From: Streptomyces canus
GTDB taxonomy: Bacteria > Actinomycetota > Actinomycetes > Streptomycetales > Streptomycetaceae
Reading direction: 5' to 3'
Length of the DNA: 64,000 nt
Assembly (NCBI RefSeq): GCF_030816965.1
Contig: NZ_JAUSYQ010000002.1
Coordinates: 2,575,001-2,639,000 of the forward strand
Shown here one piece after another: positions 1 to 10,748 of the stretch (positions within the stretch are counted from its first letter, which is position 1; each line of letters starts with the position of its first letter). The notes below the pieces were generated by a model. It made no database searches. It saw only the letters and a program-made list of their open reading frames with translations, and was not told where the DNA came from. The position numbers and the translations under genes are program-made.

Positions 1-1
1 C

Positions 2-1855
<1,854 letters not shown>

Positions 1856-1908
1856 GCGTTTGCTCAGCGCAGGCAGTCGTAGCGACCAGGACGAACGGAG
1901 CCCGCCCC

Positions 1909-2370
1909 ATGGGTGAGCAGCAGCACGCCACGTTTCCTCAAGAGGTCATCGACGAGTACGCGGCGCTCGGCGTCGACCTCGTCGCCATGTTCTCGGCCGG
2001 CCACCTGGGCACCCGCATGGGCGTACAGATCGTCGAGGCCTCGGCGGAACGGGTCGTCGGCACCATGCCGGTCGAGGGCAACACCCAGCCGTACGGGCTG
2101 CTGCACGGAGGCGCCTCGGCCGTACTCGCCGAGACCCTGGGGTCCGTCGGCTCCATGCTGCACGCCGGGAGCTCGAAGATCGCGGTGGGAGTGGACCTGA
2201 ACTGCACACACCACCGGGGAGCCCGCTCCGGACTGGTCACCGGAGTGGCCACACCGGTGCACCGGGGGCGCTCCACCGCGACGTACGAGATCGTGATCAG
2301 CGACGAGGAGGGTCGACGCGTCTGCACCGCCCGGCTCACCTGTCTGCTGCGGGACGCCCCCGGCCGCTGA
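1909..2370 (+). CDS. PaaI-type hotdog thioesterase
   Basis: A 153-residue protein of the small hotdog-fold acyl-CoA thioesterase family (PaaI / 4-hydroxybenzoyl-CoA thioesterase-like). The family signature is visible as NTQPYGLLHGGASAVLAET near residues 60-80: the HGG turn and following acidic residue sit in the active site. It continues with GVDLNCTHHRGARSG, typical of the central strand. Such enzymes hydrolyse aromatic or short acyl-CoA esters, often to rescue CoA. ATG at 1909 was chosen because the hotdog domain begins soon after it; no strong ribosome-binding site is visible. It follows the oxidoreductase gene by 53 bp and may be co-transcribed. The substrate is unknown. Confidence 0.85.
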   Translation: MGEQQHATFPQEVIDEYAALGVDLVAMFSAGHLGTRMGVQIVEASAERVVGTMPVEGNTQPYGLLHGGASAVLAETLGSVGSMLHAGSSKIAVGVDLNCTHHRGARSGLVTGVATPVHRGRSTATYEIVISDEEGRRVCTARLTCLLRDAPGR

Positions 2371-2418
2371 GGCGCACACCGACTGGGCACGAGCCCCCGG
2401 CACCCCTACCGTTCTCCC

Positions 2419-3105
2419 ATGACCGGTATCGGCCCCGTCGAGCCCGTCAACTCACCGGAGACGGGGGAGAATCACGACGTCATCGGCGCCGACGAGGCAC
2501 GTCTGACGGACCGTTGGGTATCGCGGTGGGAGAAGTTGTCGCCCAAAACCCGCAGAACAGCTGTGGGAACGGCCGCGTTCACCCTGCTCGCGGCCGGCAT
2601 CCTCCTCCCCCGCATCCTGGCCGACGAGCACCGCACCGAAGTCCCGGACACCCCCGTCCCCTGGCCCGCCAACGTCACCGCCTGGCGGTACCTCGGACCC
2701 GCCGGACTCCCCGAGACCTCCGGCTCCCACCCCACCAGCGGCCGCTTCCGCTTCGCCGTCGACATCCGCAGCGGGCCCCCCGTCACCCTCCAGGTCACCG
2801 GCGCCGCCTTCACCGGCCTCACCGCCCACGCCCTGCCCGAGGCCTTCACCGTGCACGCCGGCACGACCCGCCGGGTCACCGTGGAGATATCGGTTTCCGA
2901 CTGTTCGGGTCTGCCGCTGAATGCCGACCTACCTTTTCTTGACGTAACGCTCCGTAACACGCGCGCAATACAACACCACAGTTTCATCTTCGGCCGGGCC
3001 TACTCCCACGACCTTTTCGAGCTCCTTCGAGGCGCCTGCGCCCCGACAACGGCGTCGCAGGCCGGACGGCCAAGCGGAAGTGCAGGTTCTCAAAATGCGG
3101 ACTGA
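2419..3105 (+). CDS. Hypothetical protein with one N-terminal membrane helix
   Basis: I do not recognise this 228-residue protein. It has an acidic N-terminal segment of about 40 residues, then one hydrophobic helix (about residues 46-64, AVGTAAFTLLAAGILLPRIL) preceded by basic residues. The rest is an extracytoplasmic region that looks beta-rich, with TLQVTGAAFTGL and VTVEISVSDCSGLPL. This suggests a type II membrane-anchored Ig-like or Tat-regulated-type surface domain, which is inference. The ATG at 2419 lies 48 bp after the thioesterase stop. The last 40 codons are less GC-biased than the rest, and the tail is low-complexity. Confidence 0.6.
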   Translation: MTGIGPVEPVNSPETGENHDVIGADEARLTDRWVSRWEKLSPKTRRTAVGTAAFTLLAAGILLPRILADEHRTEVPDTPVPWPANVTAWRYLGPAGLPETSGSHPTSGRFRFAVDIRSGPPVTLQVTGAAFTGLTAHALPEAFTVHAGTTRRVTVEISVSDCSGLPLNADLPFLDVTLRNTRAIQHHSFIFGRAYSHDLFELLRGACAPTTASQAGRPSGSAGSQNAD

Positions 3106-3320
3106 GGGGAAATTCCGCCAAACCGGCTGAGACCCCCCTCCGTGGAAGCGCGCCATCCACCCCGTCATAACAAGAAAGTCACAAGCCAGCGCACAGCGAT
3201 GCCCCTGCCTGCAAACCGGGCTTAGAGTCACGGCCAGTCACCGCTCCATCGGGAGTTCGGTACCAGCGCGGCACAAGGCCGCACCCACGAGGGCGCGTGT
3301 GCCTGCGGAAAGGACTGATT

Positions 3321-4559
3321 GTGCGACGTTCCATGGTGATACTGACCTCCGTCTTCGCGACCGGAGCTCTGACGCTCACCGCCTGCGGCTCCCGAGACGA
3401 CAGTGGCGGCGACAGCGAAGGCGGAGGTGGCACCACCCTGACGATCGGCGTGGACGCTCCGCTCTCCGGCGAGAACTCCACCACGGGTCTCGGCATCCAG
3501 TACGGCGCCCAGATCGCCGTCGACGACGCCAACAAGAACAAGCTCGTCCCCGGCGTCACCTTCAAACTGAAGGCCTACGACGACAAGGCGCAGCCCGCCA
3601 CCGGCCAGTCCAACGCCACCACCATCACGGGCGACAAGACCGCCGTCGGCGCCGTCGGCCCGCTGAACTCCGGCGTCGCCCAGACGATGCAGCAGGTGTT
3701 CGCCTCGGCCAACATGGTCCAGATCTCCCCCTCGAACACCAACCCCGAGCTGACCCAGGGCAAGAACTGGCAGACGGCCAAGAAGCGGCCGTACAAGACG
3801 TACTTCCGCACCGCCACCACGGACGAGCTCCAGGGCAGCTTCGCCGCCGACTACGCGTACAACGGCCTCAAGAAGAAGAAGGTCTTCGTCGTCGACGACA
3901 AGCAGACCTACGGCGCCGGCCTCGCGAAGATCTTCAACGAGCAGTTCAAGAAGCTCGGCGGCACCGTCGTCGGCACCGACCACGTCAACACCGGCGACAA
4001 GGACTTCGGTTCCCTCGTCACCAAGGTCAAGAACTCCGGCGCCGACCTGCTCTACTACGGCGGCCAGTACGACGAGTCCTCCCTGATCACCAAGCAGCTC
4101 AAGGGCGGCGGAGTCAAGATCCCGCTCTTCGGCGGCGACGGCATGTTCGCCTCCACCTACATCGAGACCGCGGGCACCTCCTCCGAGGGCGACCTCGCCA
4201 CCGCCGTCGGCGTCCCCGCCGACACCCTGCCCGCCGCCAAGACGTTCATCGAGACGTACAAGTCCAAGGGCTACAAGGGTGACTACGGCGCCTACGGCGC
4301 GTACTCCTACGACGCCACCACCGCCATCATCAAGGCCGTGAAGGCCGCCGTCGACGCCAACAGCGGCAAGGTCCCCAGCGACATCAACGCCCTGCGCTCC
4401 TCCGTCGTGGACGCCGTCCAGAAGTCCGACTTCGAAGGCATCTCCGGCAAGGTCGCCTTCGACCAGTACGGCGACACCACCAACAAGCAGCTCACCGTCT
4501 ACCAGGTCACCAAGGGTGCGTGGAAGGCTGTGAAGACCGGCACCGCCGACCTCGGCTAG
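3321..4559 (+). CDS. livK: Branched-chain amino-acid ABC transporter, substrate-binding lipoprotein
   Basis: A 412-residue solute-binding protein of the Leu/Ile/Val-binding family (type I periplasmic-binding fold). The N-terminus MRRSMVILTS...LTAC is a lipoprotein signal peptide with lipobox LTAC, so the mature protein should be tethered at Cys by diacylglycerol (lgt lies at 55.8-56.7 kb in this window). The body starts with TLTIGVDAPLSGENSTTG, typical for LivK/LivJ. Position 3321 (GTG) was chosen because GAAAGGA lies 6-13 bp upstream and the lipoprotein signal starts there; an in-frame GTG at 3297 would add eight residues. It is the first gene of a five-gene importer operon. The ligand is probably a branched-chain amino acid, but related proteins bind amides or urea. 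Confidence 0.92.
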   Translation: MRRSMVILTSVFATGALTLTACGSRDDSGGDSEGGGGTTLTIGVDAPLSGENSTTGLGIQYGAQIAVDDANKNKLVPGVTFKLKAYDDKAQPATGQSNATTITGDKTAVGAVGPLNSGVAQTMQQVFASANMVQISPSNTNPELTQGKNWQTAKKRPYKTYFRTATTDELQGSFAADYAYNGLKKKKVFVVDDKQTYGAGLAKIFNEQFKKLGGTVVGTDHVNTGDKDFGSLVTKVKNSGADLLYYGGQYDESSLITKQLKGGGVKIPLFGGDGMFASTYIETAGTSSEGDLATAVGVPADTLPAAKTFIETYKSKGYKGDYGAYGAYSYDATTAIIKAVKAAVDANSGKVPSDINALRSSVVDAVQKSDFEGISGKVAFDQYGDTTNKQLTVYQVTKGAWKAVKTGTADLG

Positions 4560-4592
4560 TCCAGGCCCAGCAGCGCACAGCAACACCACGAC

Positions 4593-4627
4593 GGGCCGCG
4601 CGGGAGGGGACCCCGACCGCGCGGCCC
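4593..4627 (+). terminator. Intra-operon hairpin between livK and livH
   Basis: A perfect 11-bp inverted repeat, GGGCCGCGCGG (4593-4603) with CCGCGCGGCCC (4617-4627), loop 13 nt, followed by TTG rather than a long T run. It sits 34 bp after the binding-protein stop and 65 bp before livH. Hairpins at this position are common in binding-protein operons and favour a higher level of the binding protein mRNA than of the permease genes, by partial termination or 3' end stabilisation. The role here is inferred. Confidence 0.7.
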
Positions 4628-4692
4628 TTGCCACACCCCACCCCAGCACGCGATATGTGCACACGACCACCAGCGACAATGGAGGCCACGCG

Positions 4693-5622
4693 GTGAACAC
4701 CCTGCCGCAGCAGCTGGCCAACGGGCTGCTTCTGGGCTCGATGTACGGGCTGATCGCCATCGGCTACACGATGGTGTACGGCATCGTCCAGCTCATCAAC
4801 TTCGCGCACGGCGAGATCTTCATGACCGGGGCCTTCGGCGCCTTCACGGTCTACTTCTACCTCTTGCCCGACGGCACCTCTATGGCCCTCGCCGTCCCCC
4901 TGATGCTGATAGGCGGCGGTATCGTCGCCATCCTCATCGCCGTCGGAGCGGAACGGTTCGCCTACCGGCCCCTGCGCGGAGCCCCACGGCTCGCACCGCT
5001 CATCACCGCGATCGGTCTCTCCCTGGCCCTCCAGGAAGTCGTCCGCAACTTCTACCCCCGCGCCGACCGCGCCGTCGCCTTCCCCGGCCTCGACGGCACC
5101 CACGACATAGGCTCCGTCACCATCAAGGATGCCGACATCTTCCTCGTGGTCGCCGCCATCGTCTGCATGTCCGCCCTCGCCTTCTTCGTCCGCAAGTCCC
5201 GCACCGGCCGCGCCATGCAGGCCACCGCCCAGGACCCGGACACCGCACAGCTCATGGGCATCGACACCAACCGCATCATCGTGATCGCCTTCGCCATCGG
5301 CGGGTTCTTCGCCGCCGTCGCCGCCGTCGCCTACGGCCTCAAGTACGGCAGCATCGACTACCGCATGGGCTTCCTGATGGGCCTCAAGGCCTTCACCGCA
5401 GCCGTCCTCGGCGGCATCGGCAACATCTACGGCGCCATGCTCGGCGGCCTCGTCCTCGGCGTCGCCGAGACCCTCGCCTCCGCCTACATCGACGACATCC
5501 CCGGCATGCACCTCTTCGGCGGCGGCTCCTGGAAGGACGTCTGGGCCTTCTGCCTGCTCATCCTCGTCCTCCTCGTCAGGCCACAAGGCCTGCTCGGCGA
5601 ACGCGTAGCGGACAGGGCGTGA
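4693..5622 (+). CDS. livH: Branched-chain amino-acid ABC transporter permease LivH
   Basis: A 309-residue inner-membrane permease of the LivH family. The N-terminus QQLANGLLLGSMYGLIAIGYTMVYG and the following INFAHGEIFMTGAF are the classic LivH opening. About eight hydrophobic segments are visible, and the region AAVLGGIGNIYGAMLGG near residue 245 is the EAA-like loop that contacts the ATPases. GTG at 4693 is preceded by GGAGG at 4681-4685, which decides it over the upstream in-frame GTG at 4657. Its stop overlaps the livM start by four bases (GTGA), implying translational coupling. Confidence 0.93.
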   Translation: MNTLPQQLANGLLLGSMYGLIAIGYTMVYGIVQLINFAHGEIFMTGAFGAFTVYFYLLPDGTSMALAVPLMLIGGGIVAILIAVGAERFAYRPLRGAPRLAPLITAIGLSLALQEVVRNFYPRADRAVAFPGLDGTHDIGSVTIKDADIFLVVAAIVCMSALAFFVRKSRTGRAMQATAQDPDTAQLMGIDTNRIIVIAFAIGGFFAAVAAVAYGLKYGSIDYRMGFLMGLKAFTAAVLGGIGNIYGAMLGGLVLGVAETLASAYIDDIPGMHLFGGGSWKDVWAFCLLILVLLVRPQGLLGERVADRA

Positions 5623-7393
5623 TCACGATGACCGACACCACCACTCGCGGCCTGGTCCCGCTCCCCCTCGCCGCGGCCCGCGCGCTCCTCCTCGCCGGAG
5701 GCATCGCCACCGCCGCCTCCGCCTTCCTCGCCTGGACCTGGACCAGCGAGTTCCCCGGCGACCTCACCATCACCGGCTACCCCGGCGGCCTCCAATGGCT
5801 GACCTTCATCGCCGGCATCCTCACCACCCTGTTCGCCCTCGCCTCCTACGGCATACCCGGCCTCGGCGGCCTCATCCCCGCCCGCAACAACGCACCCCTG
5901 GTGCTCACCGCCCTCGGCGGCTTCGGCGTCACCTGGTACACGATCATCTCGATCGCCGCCGAACTCGGCGGACTCGCCAACCTCGAGCCGGGCGGCTGGG
6001 TCGCGGCCATCGCCTCCCTCCTGCCCGTCATCGGCGCCTTCGCCCTCCCCGAGCCTCGCACCGCGAGCGCCAAGGAGAACGTCAAGGCGTACCTCGCCAA
6101 GCCCGACGGCATCCCCCCCGCCCAGCCCCTCAGCCCCTGGCTCGAGCGCGCGATCATCACGATCGTCACGATCGTCGGACTCGCCGTCTTCACCTACGGC
6201 ATCGACACCGAGTACGGCGAACTCTTCGTCGGCTACCTCATCGTCGTCGTCTTCGCCGTCTGGGCCCTGCACACCGCAGGCCTCAACGACCGCTTCTCCC
6301 GGATCGTCGCCCGCAACCGCAGCTTCACGCTCGCCATGGGCTTCGCCGCCGCGATCGCGTTCCCCTTCACCCAGACCAACGACCACTACGCCAACATCGG
6401 CGTCAACATCCTGATCTTCGGGACCGTCGCCCTGGGCCTCAACATCGTCGTCGGCCTCGCGGGCCTCCTCGACCTCGGATACGTCGCCTTCCTCGGCGTC
6501 GGCGCCTACACCGCCGCCCTCGTCTCCGGCTCCGAGTTCTCCCGCTTCTCCGGTGTCCACTTCCCCTTCTGGGCCGCCGCCCTCACCGGCGCCGCCGCCT
6601 CCCTCGTCTTCGGCGTCCTCATCGGCGCCCCCACCCTGCGACTGCGCGGCGACTACCTCGCCATCGTCACCCTCGGCTTCGGAGAGATCTTCCGCATCGC
6701 CGTCAACAACATGGACGGCGACTCCGGCCCCGACCTCACCAACGGACCCAACGGCATCCCGGCCATCCCCGACCTCAAACTCCTCGGGTTCAACCTCGGC
6801 CAAGCCCACGACATCGGCGGCTTCACCCTCGGCCGCTTCGCCAACTACTACCTCCTCATGGTGCTGATCATGGCCATCGTGGTCCTGGTCTACACCCGCG
6901 CCGCCGACTCCCGCATCGGCCGCTCCTGGATCGCCATCCGCGAGGACGAAACCGCCGCCACCGCCATGGGCATCAACGGCTTCCGCGTCAAACTCATCGC
7001 CTTCGCCCTCGGCGCCACCCTCGCCGGCCTCGCCGGCACCGTCAGCGCCCACGTCACCTACAGCGTCGTCCCGACGCCGTACCAGTTCGCCGGCTCCACG
7101 CCCCCGAACTCCGCCTTCCTGCTCGCCGCGGTCGTCCTCGGCGGCATGGGCACGGTCGCCGGCCCCATCCTCGGCGCCGCCCTGCTCTACCTGCTCCCGG
7201 AGAAGCTCGTCTTCCTCCAGGACAAGTCGCTGCTGGCCTTCGGCATCGCCCTCATCCTGCTGATGCGCTTCCGCCCCGAAGGCATCATCGCCAACCGCCG
7301 CAACCAACTCGAATTCCACGAGACCGGCCAACTCGACGTACCAGAAACAACGACGCTGTCCGGCGAACCGGCCGCCGTCACCAAGGCGGGGGC

Positions 7394-7397
<4 letters not shown>
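5619..7397 (+). CDS. livM: Branched-chain amino-acid ABC transporter permease LivM, N-terminally extended
   Basis: A 592-residue permease. The last ~370 residues are a normal LivM: NILIFGTVALGLNIVVGLAGLLDLG, then GDYLAIVTLGFGEIF, and the EAA-like loop region LAAVVLGGMGTVAGPILGA. The first ~220 residues form an extra membrane domain with several hydrophobic helices (for example LLLAGGIATAASAFLAW and LTFIAGILTTLFALASYG) that typical LivM proteins of about 350-450 residues lack. Start GTG at 5619 overlaps the livH stop; an in-frame ATG at 5628 is an alternative. The stop overlaps the livG start at 7394. The function of the extra domain is unknown. Confidence 0.9.
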
Positions 7398-8256
<859 letters not shown>

Positions 8257-8260
<4 letters not shown>

Positions 8261-8973
8261 CCGCACTCCTCGAAGTCGAGGACCTCCGGGTCTCCTACGG
8301 CAAGATCGAAGCCGTCAAAGGCATCTCCTTCAGCGTCGAAGCCGGCCAGGTCGTCACCCTCATCGGCACCAACGGCGCCGGCAAGACCACGACACTGCGC
8401 ACGCTCTCGGGCCTGCTGAAGCCCACGGCCGGCAAGATCCTCTTCGACGGCAAGCCCCTCAGCAGCGTCCCCGCCCACAAGATCGTCTCCTTCGGACTCG
8501 CCCACTCCCCCGAAGGCCGGCACATCTTCCCCCGCCTGACGATCTTCGAGAACCTCCAGCTCGGAGCCTTCCTCAGGAAGGACAAGGAGGGCATCGAGAA
8601 GGACGTACAGCGCGCCTACGAACTCTTCCCGATCCTGGGAGAACGCCGCAACCAGGCGGCAGGCACCCTGTCCGGCGGCGAGCAGCAGATGCTGGCCATG
8701 GGCCGCGCACTCATGTCCCAGCCGAAGCTCCTCATGCTCGACGAACCCTCCATGGGCCTCTCGCCGATCATGATGCAGAAGATCATGTCGACCATCGTCG
8801 AACTGAAGTCCCAGGGCATGACGATCCTCCTCGTCGAGCAGAACGCCCAGGCGGCGCTCTCCCTCGCCGACCAGGGACACGTCATGGAAGTCGGCAGCAT
8901 CGTCCTGTCCGGCACCGGACAAGACCTCCTGCACGACGAGTCGGTCCGCAAGGCGTACCTCGGCGAAGACTGA
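8257..8973 (+). CDS. livF: Branched-chain amino-acid ABC transporter ATPase LivF
   Basis: A 238-residue ABC ATPase, the usual last gene of the liv operon. Walker A is GTNGAGKTTT (about residues 38-47), the signature is LSGGEQQMLAMGRALM, Walker B is LLMLDEPSMGLSP, and HSPEGRHIFP is a LivF hallmark. GTG at 8257 overlaps the livG stop by four bases. The gene is followed 20 bp later by a strong hairpin terminator, so it ends the operon. The partner is LivG. Confidence 0.94.
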
Positions 8974-8992
8974 TTCCTCGGCTGTACGACGA

Positions 8993-9024
8993 AGGCCCGC
9001 GCCCCTTGCTGGGGACGCGGGCCT
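8993..9024 (+). terminator. Terminator after the liv operon
   Basis: Inverted repeat AGGCCCGCG (8993-9001) and CGCGGGCCT (9016-9024) with an inner CCCC/GGGG extension, giving a long GC-rich stem. It lies between convergent livF and the ANTAR regulator gene, so it may terminate both. On the + strand it is followed by CCGTCTTTG, a weak T-containing tail as usual for this GC content. Confidence 0.8.
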
Positions 9025-9046
9025 CCGTCTTTGCTGATGCCGGGGT

Positions 9047-9703
9047 TCAGCCCTTGTTGGCCTTCTTCTCGTCCGCGTCCTGGATCACGGCCTCGGCGAC
9101 CTGCTGCATCGACATGCGCCGGTCCATCGACGTCTTCTGGATCCACCGGAACGCGGCGGGCTCGGTCAGCCCGTACGACGTCTGAAGAATCGACTTCGCC
9201 CGGTCGACGAGCTTGCGGGTCTCCAGGCGCAGGGTCAGATCCGCGACCTCGTTCTCCAGCTCCCTGAGCTCCGTGAACCGAGACACGGCCATCTCGATCG
9301 CCGGCACGACATCACTCTTGCTGAAGGGCTTGACGAGGTACGCCATGGCACCGGCGTCACGGGCCCGCTCGACGAGGTCGCGCTGCGAGAAGGCGGTGAG
9401 CATCAGCACCGGGGCGATCCGCTCCTCGGCGATCTTCTCGGCCGCGGAGATCCCGTCCAGCTTGGGCATCTTCACATCGAGGATGACGAGGTCCGGCTTG
9501 TGCTCACGGGCGAGCTCGACGGCCTGCTCACCGTCACCGGCCTCGCCTACGACGCTGTAGCCCTCTTCCTCCAGCATCTCTTTGAGGTCGAGCCGGATCA
9601 GGGCCTCGTCCTCGGCAATGACGACACGGGTCGTCAGCGGAGGCACGTGCGACTTGTCGTCGTCGGGCGCGTCTACGGGCTGGGGCGACTCGGGGGCGGT
9701 CAC
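9047..9703 (-). CDS. pdtaR: ANTAR-domain response regulator (PdtaR type)
   Basis: A 218-residue two-domain regulator. The N-terminal receiver domain (about residues 26-140) has the acidic pocket EDEALIRLDL, the phosphoacceptor in LVILDVKMP, and the conserved Lys in YLVKPFSKSD. A coiled linker (ELRELENEVADLTLRLETRK) leads to a C-terminal ANTAR RNA-binding domain with RAKSILQTSYGLTEPAAFRWIQ, the conserved Ala/aromatic pattern of that family. ANTAR proteins bind paired hexaloop hairpins in mRNA and cause antitermination; the partner kinase would be a PdtaS-like histidine kinase, not seen here. The GTG start at 9703 follows GAGGAGCCCC on the minus strand. It is convergent with the liv operon. Confidence 0.92.
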   Translation of the reverse strand: MTAPESPQPVDAPDDDKSHVPPLTTRVVIAEDEALIRLDLKEMLEEEGYSVVGEAGDGEQAVELAREHKPDLVILDVKMPKLDGISAAEKIAEERIAPVLMLTAFSQRDLVERARDAGAMAYLVKPFSKSDVVPAIEMAVSRFTELRELENEVADLTLRLETRKLVDRAKSILQTSYGLTEPAAFRWIQKTSMDRRMSMQQVAEAVIQDADEKKANKG

Positions 9704-9803
9704 GGGGGCTCCTCGTTCAGGGGCGGGGTACTGCTCCCAAGAGCGTACCTAGCTGCGGTATGGTGGACGGGCAGCGGGTCGGGGTAAACCTTCGATTCAC
9801 TGG

Positions 9804-9878
9804 GCCCCGGTAGCCCAATTGGCAGCAGGCAATGGATTCAAAACCCATACAGTGTCGGTTCGAGTCCGACCCGGGGCA
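9804..9878 (+). tRNA. tRNA with anticodon CAA, short (class I) variable arm
   Basis: A complete 75-nt cloverleaf without encoded CCA. The acceptor stem is GCCCCGG / CCGGGGC with discriminator A at 9878. The D arm contains AATTGGCAGCA. The anticodon loop TTCAAAA (9837-9843) gives CAA at 9839-9841, which reads UUG (Leu). The variable region is only ACAGT (9849-9853), and the T arm is GTCGG-TTCGAGT-CCGAC. Leucine tRNAs are normally class II with a long variable arm, so the identity is uncertain. The D loop resembles the tRNA-Gln of streptomycetes from memory. The lowest anticodon-stem pair next to the loop is A-C. A scanner would label it tRNA-Leu(CAA). A strong hairpin follows 30 bp downstream. 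Confidence 0.85.
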
Positions 9879-9908
9879 CTTTTCCTTTGATTCGAAGGTC
9901 ACCATTAG

Positions 9909-9942
9909 AAGCGGATGTTCACGAGAACGTGAACATCCGCTT
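9909..9942 (+). terminator. Perfect 15-bp hairpin after the tRNA
   Basis: The stem AAGCGGATGTTCACG (9909-9923) and its exact complement (9928-9942) enclose the loop AGAA. The run TTTTC follows directly, so it looks like an intrinsic terminator of the tRNA gene. It is unusually AT-rich and long for this genome and lies 41 bp before the start codon of the LAGLIDADG protein gene, so it could also be an element boundary. Confidence 0.8.
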
Positions 9943-9983
9943 TTCGCTGCGTGTCTTCGCGATCACTCGCACAGAGTGGCCGC

Positions 9984-10742
9984 ATGTACGACGTCAGCAC
10001 ACGCAAGCGAGCCCTCGCGCTGGTTGCCCAAGGGCGCAGCATCAACTCGGTCAGCCGACAAACGGGAATCTCGCGAGCCGCGATCCGTTCCTGGCAGCAA
10101 CGCCTTGAGCCGTTACCGCGCATGGCATCCCCCGATCCCGGGCCACCTGCCGACAACCAGGCCTACGCCTACCTACTGGGTCTCTACTTGGGCGACGGCT
10201 GCATCAGTGCGCACCCGCGTGGCGGCGGCTACTACCTCCGCATCGCTTGCGCCGACGCCTGGCCGGGCCTGATCCAGGAGTGCCGCGAAGCCATCACCAC
10301 AGTGCGTCCGGGTATCGGCGTCTACGCCCTCCAAAAAGAGGGCTACAAGATGGTGACCAGCTACTCCCGACACTGGCCCAGCCTCTTCCCCCAGCACGGT
10401 CCCGGCAAGAAGCACGAACGTGCTATCACCCTCGAACCCTGGCAACAGGAGATCGTCGACACGAACCCCTGGGAGTTCATCCGTGGCCTCATCCACTCCG
10501 ACGGATGCCGCATCACAAACTGGACCACCCGCCTCGTAGCCGGTGAACGCAAGCGCTACGAATACCCCAGGTACTTCTTCAGCAACAAGTCCGACGACAT
10601 CCGGAAGCTCTTCACCGACACACTCGACCTCGTCGGCGTCGAATGGACCACCCTCGCTCGCGGCTGCGACCCGTTCAACATCTCCATCGCCCGCAGAGCC
10701 TCAGTAGCCCTGCTGGACACCCATGTAGGCCCCAAGCACTAG
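9984..10742 (+). CDS. HTH plus LAGLIDADG-type homing-endonuclease-like protein
   Basis: A 252-residue protein. Residues about 8-40 form a helix-turn-helix like those of transposases (RALALVAQGRSINSVSRQTG...AAIRSWQQR). Two LAGLIDADG-type helices follow about 100 residues apart: YLLGLYLGDGC (about 63-73) and WEFIRGLIHSDGC (about 163-175), each with the acidic residue that binds catalytic metal in these nucleases. Known relatives are free-standing homing endonucleases and their derived DNA-binding proteins. ATG 9984 is preferred over the in-frame GTG at 9951 because the fold starts there; no good ribosome-binding site is seen for either. It directly follows the CAA tRNA and its hairpin and ends 6 bp from the convergent pyk gene. 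Whether it cuts DNA is unknown. Confidence 0.8.
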   Translation: MYDVSTRKRALALVAQGRSINSVSRQTGISRAAIRSWQQRLEPLPRMASPDPGPPADNQAYAYLLGLYLGDGCISAHPRGGGYYLRIACADAWPGLIQECREAITTVRPGIGVYALQKEGYKMVTSYSRHWPSLFPQHGPGKKHERAITLEPWQQEIVDTNPWEFIRGLIHSDGCRITNWTTRLVAGERKRYEYPRYFFSNKSDDIRKLFTDTLDLVGVEWTTLARGCDPFNISIARRASVALLDTHVGPKH

Positions 10743-10748
10743 CCACCC

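Noticed and set aside
9704..10742. Integrated genomic island at the tRNA
   Set aside because: No integrase gene, no repeated tRNA 3' end downstream, and pyk follows within 6 bp.
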